Shown: positions 54,807 to 64,000, counted from the stretch's first letter. The stretch: 64,000 nucleotides of DNA from Hydrogenophaga pseudoflava NBRC 102511 (GCF_001592285.1 NZ_BCWQ01000009.1:62001-126000); one strand, 5' to 3'. Translations and numbers: made by a program. Notes: generated by a model not told the origin, from the sequence alone.

Positions 54807-54877
54807 GGCCGCCTTAAGCGTTTCCAAAGTGTCGCGACCCACAATTTCGCCCATTCGTTTGGCGAAGGAGTGGGGCG

Positions 54878-56422
54878 GTGACGATTCGCAAGACGGGGCT
54901 GCCGTGGCAATGGCTGCCTGTGTTGGCCGTGCTGGCCTGGGCCCTGTTCCTCAGGCTGGACTACTTTGCGCCCGGGCGTTCCCTCTGGCTCGACGAGGCG
55001 ATGCTGGGGGTGAACATCCAGCGCCAGAGCCTGTCCGGTCTGGTGCAGCCGCTGCTGTACGACCAGGCCGCACCACTCGGATTCCTCCTGCTCCAGTGGC
55101 TGATCCACCACCTGCTGGGTGGCTCCGACGACCTGTTGCGGGTGGTCCCTCTCCTGGCCGGTCTGGCCCTGCTGCCGATGGTGTTCCTGCTGGCGCGCCA
55201 GGACGGCAGCAGGCCCTTCGCCTGGTTGGCCCTGGCGCTGGTGGCGCTGGCGCCCGAGCATGTGCGCTACAGCAGCGAACTCAAGCAGTACTCGCTGGAT
55301 GCGCTGGTGGCGGCGTATCTGATGTGGTGTTTCGGCGAGGCACTGAAGCAGCCAGCCGAGTCGCGGGCGCGCACACGGCTGGCCCTGTCCGGTGCGCTGG
55401 CGGTGTGGTTTTCCCATCCGTCGGTATTCGTGCTGGCCGGGCTGGGCGGCGCGGTGGTGTCGCTGCACTGGCGCGAGCTGCGCGCCCCGTCGTTTCTCCG
55501 CTCCTGGGGCGGCGTGGCCACCGCCTGGGCGATCAGCTTCGCGGTGCTGTACCTGCTGCACCTTCGTCATGTGGCGGCCAACCCGTCCCTCATCGACTTC
55601 TGGCGCCGCAGCTTCGCGCCGCTGCCGCCCTGGTCGCACTGGGGCTGGTACCGGGCGAGCCTGTCGGGCGTTCTGAACCATCTGTTCTCTTTTCACGCGG
55701 GCGCGGTGCCGTCGCTGTTGCTGCTGGTTGGGGGCGCGTCGCTCTGGGTGCGCCGACGGCCCCTGGCCCTGGCCATGGTGCTCACGCTGGTGGCCACGCT
55801 GGTCGCCTCGGCGCTGTCGCGCTACCCGTTCCACGGGCGGTTCCTGCTGTTCATGATGCCCGCCGCTGCCCTGGCGCTGGCCGAAGGGGTGGAGCGCTGC
55901 CGTCAATGGCTGCCCGACCGGCACCCGGGGCTGGCAGGCAGCGTGTACCTCGGACTGGCCAGCCTGCTGCTGTTCCATGCCGTTGACCTTGACAGGCAGC
56001 ATCTGCGGGACCACCCGGTGATGGAGGAGATCAAGCCGCTGATGAAGGAGGTGGCTGACCACCGGCGCGTTGGGGACCAGATCTATGTGTACTACGGCGC
56101 GGTGCCCGCGTTCTCCTTCTACGCAGCGCGGTACGGGTTCGAAACCGGCGAGTTTGTTGAAGGGACTTTTCACCGCTGGGAGCCGGCGCTCTACCTGAGC
56201 GAGATCGATCGTGCGCTGGGCGCGGGCCGGACCTGGTTCGTCTTCAGCCACAACTGCAACCACTGCCGGCCGCGCGTCAGGGTCAACGAGCAGCGTTTCA
56301 TCCTCGACCACGCGGACCGCCGGGGAGCGCTGATCGAACAACTGGACGGCCCCGGCACCACGGCCTACCTGTACGACCTCGGACCGCCACGGTCCGACCC
56401 GGGGCTGGCAGCACACCGGTAA
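54878..56422 (+). CDS. polytopic membrane protein, GT-C/ArnT-like glycosyltransferase fold
   Basis: A 514-residue integral membrane protein with about nine to eleven hydrophobic segments and a soluble C-terminal third. The N-terminal loop PGRSLWLDEAMLGVNIQ, with Asp-Glu after a short helix, and SSELKQYSLDAL are typical of the PMT/ArnT-like GT-C group using polyprenyl-phosphate sugars. The C-terminus has CNHCRPRVRV. The start is GTG at 54878 with GAAGGAG seven bases before. It has its own terminator and no apparent link to purines, so it looks like an insertion into the purine cluster. Acceptor and donor are unknown. Confidence 0.75.
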   Translation: MTIRKTGLPWQWLPVLAVLAWALFLRLDYFAPGRSLWLDEAMLGVNIQRQSLSGLVQPLLYDQAAPLGFLLLQWLIHHLLGGSDDLLRVVPLLAGLALLPMVFLLARQDGSRPFAWLALALVALAPEHVRYSSELKQYSLDALVAAYLMWCFGEALKQPAESRARTRLALSGALAVWFSHPSVFVLAGLGGAVVSLHWRELRAPSFLRSWGGVATAWAISFAVLYLLHLRHVAANPSLIDFWRRSFAPLPPWSHWGWYRASLSGVLNHLFSFHAGAVPSLLLLVGGASLWVRRRPLALAMVLTLVATLVASALSRYPFHGRFLLFMMPAAALALAEGVERCRQWLPDRHPGLAGSVYLGLASLLLFHAVDLDRQHLRDHPVMEEIKPLMKEVADHRRVGDQIYVYYGAVPAFSFYAARYGFETGEFVEGTFHRWEPALYLSEIDRALGAGRTWFVFSHNCNHCRPRVRVNEQRFILDHADRRGALIEQLDGPGTTAYLYDLGPPRSDPGLAAHR

Positions 56423-56433
56423 AATCACGTTCC

Positions 56434-56466
56434 AGCGAGCCGGTGCTTCCCCGGCTCGCTTTTTTT
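56434..56466 (+). terminator. Rho-independent terminator after the GT-C-like gene
   Basis: Stem AGCGAGCCGG (56434-56443) and CCGGCTCGCT (56451-56460), loop TGCTTCC, then seven T (56460-56466). It is strong. The second BMP gene starts only 29 bp later, leaving little room for an independent promoter between them. Confidence 0.9.
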
Positions 56467-56495
56467 GTCTTCCGGAAGCCATGTAGAGGACCACC

Positions 56496-57569
56496 ATGTA
56501 CAAAAACCTCGCTGCCGCGCTCGCGGCCGCCTGTTTTTTCTCCCCCGCTTTTCCCCAATCCACGGCGCCGGTCAAGGCCGCGTTCGTCTACGTCGCGCCA
56601 CTCACCGACGCCGGCTGGGTGCGCCAGCACGACCAGGGCCGCCTGGCCGTGGAGGCCGCGCTGCCTGGCCAGGTCAAGACCAGCTACGTCGAGAACGTGG
56701 CCGAAGGCCCGGACGCCGAGCGCGTGATCCGCGACCTGGCGATGCAGGGGAATCAGATCATCTTCACGCCCAGTTTCGGCTACATGGAACCCACGCTGAA
56801 AGTGGCGCGCGAGTTCCCCAACGTGAAGTTCGAGTCGGTCACTGGCTACAAGACCGCGCCCAACGTGGCGGCGTCCAATGCGCGCTATTACGAAGGCCGC
56901 TACCTCGCCGGCATTGCCGCCGGCCGCATGGCCACGCAGGCCGGTTACGTGGCGGGGTTCCCGATTCCCGAGGTGTTGCAGGGCATCAACGCCTTCACCC
57001 TGGGCATGCGTTCGGTGAATCCCCAGGCCACCGTGCGCGTCGTGTTCCTCGGTGAGTGGTTCAACCCGCCGCGCGAGCGCGACGCGGCCATGAGCCTGAT
57101 GAACCAGGGCACCGAGGTACTGGCCTTCCACACCGGCTCCAATGCGGTGATGGTGGCCGCGCAGGAGCGCGGCAAGCTGGCCGTGGCCTACCACTCCGAC
57201 ATGCGCAAGGTCGCGCCGGACGCGCAGGTCGCTGCCGTCACCCACCAGTGGGGCGACTACTACACCCGCCGCGTCAAGGCCGTGCTGGACGGCAGCTGGA
57301 AGAGCGCACAGGTCTGGGGCGGTGTGCGCGAGGGCATGATCCGCGTCGACAGCTTCGGCAGCAAGGTGCCGGCCGCCGTGCAGGCCGAGGTGCTGGCGCG
57401 TCAGAAAGACATGGCCAACGGCCGGCTGACGGTATTCGCTGGGGGCAAGACGGGTGTGAAGGACAACGAGGGCAAGACCATGATCGCCGCCGGCCAGTCG
57501 CTGGACGATGGCGCCATCCTGGGCATGAACTGGCTGGTCGAGGGCGTGGCTACGAAGCTGCCGCGATGA
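56496..57569 (+). CDS. BMP family substrate-binding protein, second copy
   Basis: A 357-residue paralogue of the BMP lipoprotein at 51433. Shared stretches are [66 protein letters not shown] and FPIPEVLQGINAFTLGMRSVNPQ. The N-terminus is a signal peptide but the only Cys (AAAC at about 10-13) is a poor lipobox, so it may be a soluble periplasmic receptor, unlike copy 1. It is directly followed by guanine deaminase, and no second permease set is nearby, so it probably uses the same importer with a different ligand preference. Confidence 0.9.
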   Translation: MYKNLAAALAAACFFSPAFPQSTAPVKAAFVYVAPLTDAGWVRQHDQGRLAVEAALPGQVKTSYVENVAEGPDAERVIRDLAMQGNQIIFTPSFGYMEPTLKVAREFPNVKFESVTGYKTAPNVAASNARYYEGRYLAGIAAGRMATQAGYVAGFPIPEVLQGINAFTLGMRSVNPQATVRVVFLGEWFNPPRERDAAMSLMNQGTEVLAFHTGSNAVMVAAQERGKLAVAYHSDMRKVAPDAQVAAVTHQWGDYYTRRVKAVLDGSWKSAQVWGGVREGMIRVDSFGSKVPAAVQAEVLARQKDMANGRLTVFAGGKTGVKDNEGKTMIAAGQSLDDGAILGMNWLVEGVATKLPR

Positions 57570-57643
57570 CCCGCGCCGCCAAATGGTGACTATGTGGCAG
57601 GCGCTATGCTGCCGGTCCCTGGAGCCGCTAAGCTCCGGGGGCG

Positions 57644-58918
57644 ATGAAAGCCTACCGTGCCGCCCTCCTGAGATTCGATGACCAAGGCCTGCCGCTCTAC
57701 GACAGCGACGGCCTGCTGGTCGTCGGCCCCGATGCCACCGGTCGCAAGGTGGTGCGCGCCGCGGGCAGCCACGACGCACTCATCGACCGCTTGGCCGGTG
57801 TCGCTGTTGAAGACCTGCGCGGCCACCTGATCGCGCCCGGTTTCATCGACCTGCACGTGCACTACCCGCAGACCGACGTGATCGGTGCACCGGCCTCCGG
57901 CCTGCTGCCCTGGCTCGAGAACTACACCTTCCCGCACGAGAGCCGTTTTGCCGACAAGGCCTATGCCCGTGGCGTGGCCGAGTTTTTCTTCGACGAACTG
58001 GCGCGCCATGGTGTGACCACCGCGCTGACGTTTGCCACTTCGCACCCGGTCTCGGTGGACGCCGCCTTCGAAGCCGCCCAGGCGCGCGGTCTGCGCTTCA
58101 TCACCGGCAAGGTGCTGCAGGACCGCCACAGCCCCGACGGTGTGCGCGACCAGACCGGGCAGAGCCTGGCCGACACCGAGGCACTGATCCGGCGCTGGCA
58201 CGGTGTCGACCGCCTGGGCTACGCCATCACCCCGCGCTTCGCCCCCACCAGCAGCGACGCGCAGCTGCGCGGTGCCGGCGAGCTGGCGGCGACATACAGC
58301 GATGTGTGGATCCAGTCGCATGTGGCGGAGAACCGCGACGAAGTGAAATGGGTGGCCGAGCTGTACCCGCAGGCCCGCAGCTACCTGGGCGTGTACGGCG
58401 ACTTCGGCCTGCTGCGCGACCGTGCGGTCTATGCCCACTGCATCCACCTGGATGCGCACGACCGCATCCTCATGCGCGAGACCGGTGCGGCGGCGGCCGT
58501 CAGCCCCACCAGCAACCTGTTCCTGGGCAGCGGCTTCTTCGACTACGCCGCCGCCGACGCGGCCGGCATGCGCTACGGCCTTGCCAGCGATGTCGGTGGT
58601 GGCACCAGCTTCTCGCCCTTCCACACCATGCTGGCGGCCTACTACGTGGGGCGCGAGGGCCATACCAAGCCGGGCCTGAGCCTGACGCCCGGCCAGCTCT
58701 GGTGGCAGCACACGGCCGGCGCTGCGCGCGCACTGGGCCTGGAGGGGGTGGTGGGCAACCTCACCCCGGGTCATGAAGCCGATTTCGTGGTTCTGGATCC
58801 GAAGGCCACGCCGCTGCTGGAGCGCAAGACCGCACAGGCCGATTCACTGGATGAGCTGCTGTTTGCGCTGATCGTGCTGGGCGACGACCGCCTTGTCGCA
58901 AAGACCGTGACGGCGTGA
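57644..58918 (+). CDS. guaD: guanine deaminase
   Basis: A 424-residue amidohydrolase converting guanine to xanthine. The zinc motif [14 protein letters not shown] is at about 66-79, then [50 protein letters not shown] and [12 protein letters not shown], all typical of GuaD. It lies 74 bp after the second BMP gene. Xanthine is then the substrate of XdhAB encoded in the same cluster. A small hairpin (GGAGC/GCTCC, 57621-57636) precedes the start. Confidence 0.95.
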   Translation: MKAYRAALLRFDDQGLPLYDSDGLLVVGPDATGRKVVRAAGSHDALIDRLAGVAVEDLRGHLIAPGFIDLHVHYPQTDVIGAPASGLLPWLENYTFPHESRFADKAYARGVAEFFFDELARHGVTTALTFATSHPVSVDAAFEAAQARGLRFITGKVLQDRHSPDGVRDQTGQSLADTEALIRRWHGVDRLGYAITPRFAPTSSDAQLRGAGELAATYSDVWIQSHVAENRDEVKWVAELYPQARSYLGVYGDFGLLRDRAVYAHCIHLDAHDRILMRETGAAAAVSPTSNLFLGSGFFDYAAADAAGMRYGLASDVGGGTSFSPFHTMLAAYYVGREGHTKPGLSLTPGQLWWQHTAGAARALGLEGVVGNLTPGHEADFVVLDPKATPLLERKTAQADSLDELLFALIVLGDDRLVAKTVTA

Positions 58919-58955
58919 TCCTTACAATCTGCGGCTTACCTCCGGAGCACGCAGC

Positions 58956-59525
58956 ATGAGCATCAAGAGCGACAAATGGATCCGCCGCATGGCCGAGCAG
59001 CACGGCATGATCGAGCCTTTCGAGCCGGGCCAGATCCGGCAGAACGCCGCGGGCCAGAAGATCGTCAGCTATGGCACCAGCAGCTACGGCTACGACATCC
59101 GCTGCGCACCCGAATTCAAGGTCTTCACCAACATCCACAGCACCGTGGTGGACCCGAAGAACTTCGACGAGAAGAGCTTCGTCGACATCAACTCCGATGT
59201 CTGCATCATCCCGCCCAACAGCTTCGCTCTGGCGCGCACCGTGGAGTACTTCCGCATTCCGCGCAGCGTGCTGACCATCTGTCTGGGCAAGAGCACCTAT
59301 GCCCGGTGCGGGATCATCGTCAACGTCACGCCCTTCGAGCCCGAGTGGGAAGGCTATGTGACGCTGGAGTTCTCCAACACCACGCCCCTGCCCGCCAAGA
59401 TCTACGCTGGTGAAGGCTGTGCCCAGGTGCTGTTCTTCGAGAGCGATGAGGTCTGCGAGACCAGCTACAAGGACCGGGGCGGCAAGTACCAGGGGCAAGT
59501 GGGCGTGACCTTGCCCAAAACCTGA
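58956..59525 (+). CDS. dcd: dCTP deaminase
   Basis: A 189-residue enzyme converting dCTP to dUTP for thymidylate synthesis. [22 protein letters not shown] (about 111-132) holds the catalytic Glu and neighbouring residues; [13 protein letters not shown] near 38-50 and GKYQGQ at the end bind nucleotide. Length matches the family. It is a housekeeping gene that happens to lie after guaD (37 bp) and may be partly co-transcribed with it. Confidence 0.96.
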   Translation: MSIKSDKWIRRMAEQHGMIEPFEPGQIRQNAAGQKIVSYGTSSYGYDIRCAPEFKVFTNIHSTVVDPKNFDEKSFVDINSDVCIIPPNSFALARTVEYFRIPRSVLTICLGKSTYARCGIIVNVTPFEPEWEGYVTLEFSNTTPLPAKIYAGEGCAQVLFFESDEVCETSYKDRGGKYQGQVGVTLPKT

Positions 59526-59695
59526 GACGGCGTTCTCTAGACGGAAAAACCCATATTTTCGGCTTGACTTTTGTCAGGCAGGTTTCATCGCTGCCCGATA
59601 AAATCAAGAGGTTTGTCCGATTCCACCCCAATCCGGTGCGAAATTGCCCTTCCAAATGATGCCCGTCTGCCGGGCGCCCGCTTTTCTCGACCAGC

Positions 59696-60799
59696 ATGTC
59701 CGAATCCACCTCCGCCGCTTCTTCGCCTGAACCGATTCCCCTCGGGCAGCCCCTGCCTCACCGCAAGGTGATCCGGGGCTGGCTGACGCCGATCGCCGAG
59801 CAGCGCACGGCCATGGGCATCGTTCTGCTGGCCGTCGACTGGGCGGTCTTCCTGGCGCTCATCGTCGGCACGGTGCTGCTGGACGCCTGGTGGGCCAAGC
59901 TGCTGTGCGGCCTGGCCGCGGGCTTCGTGATCGGGCGCCTGTTCATCATCGGCCACGACGCCTGCCACCAGAGCTACACGCCGCACCGGGGCCTGAACCG
60001 CATCCTGGGCCGCATTGCCATGGTGCCCTCGCTCACCCCCTACAGCCTGTGGGAAGTCGGCCACAACGTGGTGCACCACGGCTACACCAACCTCAAGGGC
60101 GTGGACTTTGTCTGGGCCCCGCTGACCAAGGAAGAATTCGAGGGGCTGACCCCGGGTCGCCGCCTCATGGAGCGCATTTACCGCAGCGGCTGGGGTCCTG
60201 CGCTGTACTACCTGGTCGAGATGTGGTGGAACCGCATGTATTTCCCGCGCAAGACCTACATGGGCACCAGCCGCCCCGAATTCACGCGCGACGGCGTGTT
60301 CGTGACCGTCTACGCCGCGCTGTGGATCGCCGCACTGATCGGTGCCGCCTACGCCACCGAACAGTCCGCCTGGGCCCTGGTGGGCTACGGTTTTGTCATC
60401 CCGTTCCTGTTCTGGAACGCGATGATCGGCTTCGTGGTCTACGTGCACCACACCCACACGGCGGTGCAGTGGCACGACGACAAGCACGCCTGGGCCAAGG
60501 CCGCGCCCTTTGTGTCCACCACCGTGCACCTGACCTTCCCGATGAAGATCGGCGCGTTGATGCACCACATCATGGAACACACGGCGCACCATGTGGACAT
60601 GAGCGTGCCGCTGTACAAGCTCAAGAACGCCCAGAAGCTGCTGGAGGACACGCTGCCCGGCCGCATCATCATCCAGCGCTTCTCCTGGCGCTGGTACTTC
60701 GAGACCGCGCGCAAGTGCAAGCTCTACGACTTCACGCGCCGCTGCTGGACTGATTTTCAGGGCCGTCCCACCAGCGATTTCAAGCCGGCTGTGGCCTGA
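59696..60799 (+). CDS. membrane fatty acid desaturase
   Basis: A 367-residue integral membrane di-iron desaturase. Three histidine boxes are present: HDACH (87-91), HNVVHH (123-128) and HHIMEHTAHH near 275-290. Several hydrophobic segments separate them. It introduces a double bond into acyl chains of membrane lipids, probably in temperature adaptation; the position of the bond is not predictable. The 170-bp leader holds GGCAG/CTGCC (59577-59595) but no convincing promoter or strong ribosome-binding site. A terminator follows. Confidence 0.9.
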   Translation: MSESTSAASSPEPIPLGQPLPHRKVIRGWLTPIAEQRTAMGIVLLAVDWAVFLALIVGTVLLDAWWAKLLCGLAAGFVIGRLFIIGHDACHQSYTPHRGLNRILGRIAMVPSLTPYSLWEVGHNVVHHGYTNLKGVDFVWAPLTKEEFEGLTPGRRLMERIYRSGWGPALYYLVEMWWNRMYFPRKTYMGTSRPEFTRDGVFVTVYAALWIAALIGAAYATEQSAWALVGYGFVIPFLFWNAMIGFVVYVHHTHTAVQWHDDKHAWAKAAPFVSTTVHLTFPMKIGALMHHIMEHTAHHVDMSVPLYKLKNAQKLLEDTLPGRIIIQRFSWRWYFETARKCKLYDFTRRCWTDFQGRPTSDFKPAVA

Positions 60800-60823
60800 A
60801 ATCCTCAGCCCCGGTACTTTCTC

Positions 60824-60848
60824 AAGCGCTGCCTCGGCAGCGCTTTTT
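60824..60848 (+). terminator. Rho-independent terminator after the desaturase gene
   Basis: AAGCGCTGCC (60824-60833) pairs with GGCAGCGCTT (60836-60845); the tip would be a CTCG tetraloop. A run of five T follows (60844-60848). It ends the desaturase transcript. A CATAAT at 60866-60871 could be the -10 of the next gene. Confidence 0.88.
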
Positions 60849-60912
60849 GTTGCTGCTTTCGTTTGCATAATGTGGCAATGGCCCCGCCACAGGCGGCCCG
60901 AGGAGCAGCGCG

Positions 60913-61812
60913 ATGAAATGGGAAAACAACCGCCAGTCGGACAACATCGAGGACCGCCGCAACCAGCCGGGAGGCGGCATGTTCGGTGGTGGTGCGCCGC
61001 GCCGGGTGGGCGGCAGGGGCATCGGGTTCGGCACCATCGTGATCGCGCTGATCGCGGGCTGGATCTTCGGCATCAACCCGCTGACCATACTGGGGGCGCT
61101 GGGCGACGGTGGTGAGCTGGTGTCCGGCCCTGCTCAGACGGCACCGGCGGGGAGCACCGACAGGCCGGACGATGAGATGGGGCGCTTCGTCTCCTCCGTG
61201 CTGGCTGGCACCGAGGATGTCTGGACCGCCATGTTCCAGCAGGGTGGTGCCCAGTACCAGCAGCCCCGGCTGGTGCTGTTCCGGGGCGCGACACCCACGG
61301 CCTGCGGGACGGGGCAGTCCGCCATGGGACCGTTCTACTGCCCGGGCGACCAGAAGGTCTACATCGATCTGAGCTTCTACGACACCCTGCGGCGCCAGCT
61401 GGGTGCGCCGGGCGACTTTGCCCAGGCCTATGTGATCGCGCACGAGGTGGGGCACCACGTGCAGAACCAGATGGGCCTGACGGAAAAGATGGAGCAGGCC
61501 CGGCGCCGTGTCAGCGAGCGCGAATACAACGCGCTGTCGGTGCGGCTGGAGCTGCAGGCCGACTGTTTTGCCGGCATATGGGCGCATCACAACCACAAGA
61601 ACAAGGCCATCCTGGAACCCGGCGACATCGAGGAAGCGCTGAATGCGGCGGCCGCCATCGGCGACGATGCCCTGCAGCGCAAGAGCCAAGGGCAGGTGGT
61701 GCCGGACAGCTTCACCCACGGCACCAGCGAACAGCGCCAGCGCTGGTTCCACAAGGGGCTGGAAACCGGCAGCGTGCAGGCCTGCGACACCTTCAACACG
61801 CGGGCCCTCTGA
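60913..61812 (+). CDS. ypfJ: neutral zinc metallopeptidase, YpfJ family
   Basis: A 299-residue membrane-anchored protein (zinc_peptidase, KPN_02809 family). A Gly/Arg-rich cytoplasmic N-terminus, one transmembrane helix (about 37-62), then a periplasmic domain with the zinc motif HEVGH (177-181) followed by HVQNQMG and ELQADCFAGIWAHH, whose Glu is the third ligand. Cys residues at CGTG and YCPG likely form a disulfide. Substrates are unknown. The start has AGGAG nine bases upstream. Confidence 0.92.
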   Translation: MKWENNRQSDNIEDRRNQPGGGMFGGGAPRRVGGRGIGFGTIVIALIAGWIFGINPLTILGALGDGGELVSGPAQTAPAGSTDRPDDEMGRFVSSVLAGTEDVWTAMFQQGGAQYQQPRLVLFRGATPTACGTGQSAMGPFYCPGDQKVYIDLSFYDTLRRQLGAPGDFAQAYVIAHEVGHHVQNQMGLTEKMEQARRRVSEREYNALSVRLELQADCFAGIWAHHNHKNKAILEPGDIEEALNAAAAIGDDALQRKSQGQVVPDSFTHGTSEQRQRWFHKGLETGSVQACDTFNTRAL

Positions 61813-61880
61813 GTGCCGCTGCCCAACATTTGGGCAATCAAGGGTCAAAGTGAGACAATAGGTGGCTAACCTGAAAGTCC

Positions 61881-63347
61881 ATGACCCAATCCTTTTCCGA
61901 ACTCCAGCTCTCGCCCAACCTCGCCCGCGCCATCGCGGAAATGGGCTACGAGAGCATGACACCCATCCAGGCGCAGGCCATTCCGGTCGTGCTGCAAGGG
62001 CGCGACGTGATGGGTGCCGCGCAGACCGGCACCGGCAAGACGGCGGCCTTCTCGCTGCCCCTGCTGCAGCGCATGCTCAAGCACGAGAACGCCTCCACCT
62101 CGCCCGCACGCCACCCGGTGCGCGCCCTGGTGCTGCTGCCGACGCGCGAACTGGCCGACCAGGTGGCCGACCAGATCAAGCAGTACGCCAAGCACACCCA
62201 GCTGCGCAGCACGGTGGTGTTCGGCGGCATGGACATGAAGCCGCAGACGCTGGAGCTCAAGAAGGGTGTCGAGGTGCTGGTGGCCACGCCGGGCCGTCTG
62301 CTGGACCACATCGAGGCCAAGAACTGCGTGCTCAACCAAGTCGAGTACGTGGTGCTGGACGAGGCGGACCGGATGCTGGACATCGGCTTCCTGCCCGACC
62401 TGCAGCGCATCCTGAGCTACCTGCCCAAGACCCGCACCACGCTGCTGTTCTCGGCCACGTTCTCGCCCGAGATCAAGCGCCTGGCCAGCAGCTACCTGCA
62501 GGACCCAATCACCATCGAGGTGGCCCGCTCCAACGCCACGGCCTCCACGGTGGAGCAGCATTTCTACCGCGTGGACGACGACGACAAGCGCCAGACGCTC
62601 AAGCAGATCGTCAAGGAGCGCGGTGTGACGCAGGCCTTCGTCTTTGTCAACAGCAAGCTCGGCTGCGCGCGCCTGGCCCGTTCGCTGGAGCGTGAGGGTC
62701 TCAAGACCACGGCCCTGCACGGCGACAAGAGCCAGGACGAGCGCCTGAAGGCGCTGGATGCCTTCAAGAAGGGTGAAGTCGACCTGCTGGTCTGCACCGA
62801 TGTGGCCGCGCGCGGTCTGGACATCAAGGACGTGCCGGCGGTGTTCAACTTCGACATCCCGTTCAACGCCGAGGACTACGTGCACCGCATCGGCCGCACG
62901 GGCCGCGCCGGCGCCTCGGGCCTGGCCGTGTCCTTCGTCAGTGGCAAGGACACGCGCCTGATGGCCGACATCGAGAAGCTGATCGGCAGGAAGCTTGAGC
63001 TCGAAGCGCTGGAGTTGGAGTCCGACCGCAAGCCGGCGGGCCGTTTCAACGACGGCCAGCGCGCCTGGCGCGAGGGCGACGACGAAGGTCGCCGCGAGAT
63101 CCGCCAGGCCCGCGAAGCGCGCGAGCCCCGTGAACCGCGCGAAGAACGCCGTGCATCGCGTCCGGCGCGTGCGCCTGCTGACCCGCTGTTCGACAAGCCC
63201 TATGAGCCCGCCCTGGCGGCAGACGCCAAGCCGTCCTGGGAGGCCGCGGCAAAACCGGCGGCCACCAGCCGCCTGTCCCCCAACATCAAGTCCCGCAAGA
63301 AGGTGCCGGCGCTGTTCAAGGCTTCGGCTCCGGCGGAAAACACCTGA
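61881..63347 (+). CDS. rhlE: ATP-dependent RNA helicase, DEAD box
   Basis: A 488-residue DEAD-box helicase of the RhlE type. Q motif near 24-31, motif I AQTGTGKT (47-54), PTRELA, TPGRLLD, motif II DEAD (VVLDEADRML), SAT, then motif V and HRIGRTGRAG. The C-terminal tail (about 385-488) is low-complexity and charged, with REAREPREPREERR repeats and a terminal SRKKVPALFK, likely RNA-binding. It acts in ribosome assembly or RNA turnover. A weak TTGGGC/GACAAT pair lies upstream in the 68-bp gap. Confidence 0.93.
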   Translation: MTQSFSELQLSPNLARAIAEMGYESMTPIQAQAIPVVLQGRDVMGAAQTGTGKTAAFSLPLLQRMLKHENASTSPARHPVRALVLLPTRELADQVADQIKQYAKHTQLRSTVVFGGMDMKPQTLELKKGVEVLVATPGRLLDHIEAKNCVLNQVEYVVLDEADRMLDIGFLPDLQRILSYLPKTRTTLLFSATFSPEIKRLASSYLQDPITIEVARSNATASTVEQHFYRVDDDDKRQTLKQIVKERGVTQAFVFVNSKLGCARLARSLEREGLKTTALHGDKSQDERLKALDAFKKGEVDLLVCTDVAARGLDIKDVPAVFNFDIPFNAEDYVHRIGRTGRAGASGLAVSFVSGKDTRLMADIEKLIGRKLELEALELESDRKPAGRFNDGQRAWREGDDEGRREIRQAREAREPREPREERRASRPARAPADPLFDKPYEPALAADAKPSWEAAAKPAATSRLSPNIKSRKKVPALFKASAPAENT

Positions 63348-63358
63348 GCCCGCGGGGC

Positions 63359-64000
63359 TCAGGCGCCCGGCTTCTGGGCCTGCGCGCAGCGCACGCTGAT
63401 GCGTTCGGCATCGCCGTCGGACCCGATCCGGGCCGCGGTCAGGCAGCCGCCCCACACGCACCCGGTGTCCAGCGCCAGCAGATCGTGGCGCGGCACCTCG
63501 CCCAGGGTGGACCAGTGCCCAAAGGCGATGCGGGTGCCCTCGGTGCGCCGCTGCGGTACATCGAACCACGGCATGAAGCCCGCAGGCGCTGATGCCGCGC
63601 TGTCCTTGGTCTCGAACTCCATCACACCGTCGGCGCTGCAGAACCGCAGCCGCGTGAGCGCGTTCACGATCACGCGCAGCCGGTCGAGCCCGTGGAGCTG
63701 CTCGCTCCACCGGTCGGGCCGGTTGCCGTACATGTTGTGCAGGAACACGCCCCAGTCCGGACCGCGCAGCTCGCCCTCGAGCTCGGCCGCCAGGGCCAGC
63801 GTCTGCGCCGCGTCCCACTGTGGCAACACACCCGCATGCACCATGAGCCAGCCCTGCCTTTGCAGCGCCAGGGGGCGTGCGCGCAACCAGTCGAGCAGGG
63901 CGGCCCGGCTGGGGGCCTGCAGGATGTCGTCCAGCGTGTCGCTGCGGTGCGGCTGGCGCACGCCGTGCGCGACCGCCAGCAGGTGCAGGTCGTGGTTGCC
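63359..64000 (-). CDS. apaH: diadenosine tetraphosphatase, N-terminus beyond the window
   Basis: Symmetrical bis(5'-nucleosyl)-tetraphosphatase, which splits Ap4A to two ADP. The reading frame is open to the window edge, beginning with the metallophosphatase motif [14 protein letters not shown]; 213 residues are visible. Also seen are [26 protein letters not shown] and [10 protein letters not shown], all ApaH signatures, with [16 protein letters not shown] near the end. It converges on the helicase gene with a 11-bp gap. The start lies beyond 64000. Confidence 0.93.
   Translation of the reverse strand, partial: GNHDLHLLAVAHGVRQPHRSDTLDDILQAPSRAALLDWLRARPLALQRQGWLMVHAGVLPQWDAAQTLALAAELEGELRGPDWGVFLHNMYGNRPDRWSEQLHGLDRLRVIVNALTRLRFCSADGVMEFETKDSAASAPAGFMPWFDVPQRRTEGTRIAFGHWSTLGEVPRHDLLALDTGCVWGGCLTAARIGSDGDAERISVRCAQAQKPGA

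Noticed and set aside
59564-59604. TTGACT and GATAAAAT upstream of the desaturase as a sigma70 promoter
   Set aside because: Spacing between the two is about 27 bp, far from 17, and alternative pairings are also poor.

Overview
The window is about 64 kb of dense, high-GC bacterial chromosome with 59 protein genes, mostly short gaps and many 4-bp ATGA overlaps. I saw no tRNA, rRNA, CRISPR array, transposase or prophage gene. Gene content suggests a betaproteobacterium of the Burkholderiales, probably Comamonadaceae (Hydrogenophaga/Acidovorax-like). Pointers are an RbsABC-type transporter, SbtA, tandem periplasmic amino-acid-binding proteins, BMP/Nup purine uptake, and an intergenic GC-rich repeat of a type I associate with that family. 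The family assignment is inference. No stretch longer than 300 bases lacks a gene; the largest gap (40389-40676) holds regulatory repeats.

Layout. 1-6100: a repair/hydrolase/MarR operon, then regulator and oxidoreductase pairs (LysR/SDR, TetR/quinone reductase) around an orphan AAA ATPase. 6106-12219: a GntR-controlled ThDP enzyme divergent from an acyl-CoA ligase, then a CbbR-like LysR divergent from an SbtA bicarbonate transporter. 12411-17048: an OmpA-type protein, a large orphan sensor kinase, panE and a small unknown gene. 17207-22200: a pyrimidine island of URC1, URC4, uracil phosphoribosyltransferase, a HIT protein and a CodA-like deaminase, which looks like the poorly understood URC route of uracil breakdown fed by cytosine. 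22172-24816: small housekeeping genes and an AraC/NmrA pair. 25001-33419: three tandem amino-acid-binding proteins, two permeases, an ATPase, and a sensor kinase with a sigma54 activator. A canonical -24/-12 promoter and two upstream dyads precede the first gene, so the operon appears to encode its own enhancer-binding activator. 33445-40388: a ROK-regulated sugar ABC operon with a dehydrogenase and a TIM-barrel isomerase. 40677-42918: a serine esterase with an AraC regulator.

42957-59525 is a purine island: xanthine dehydrogenase XdhAB, a LysR regulator, a Nup/BMP ABC importer, a Rieske oxygenase, adenine deaminase, a second BMP protein, guanine deaminase and dCTP deaminase, interrupted by a GT-C-like membrane protein. 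Adenine would go to hypoxanthine, guanine to xanthine, and both to urate. The Rieske oxygenase is the unexplained member. 59696-64000 carries a fatty-acid desaturase, a zinc metallopeptidase, a DEAD-box helicase and part of apaH.

The best candidates for less-described biology are the URC island with its altered deaminase, the sigma54-controlled three-receptor importer, the Rieske oxygenase in the purine cluster, and two strong terminators placed directly before genes of that cluster.
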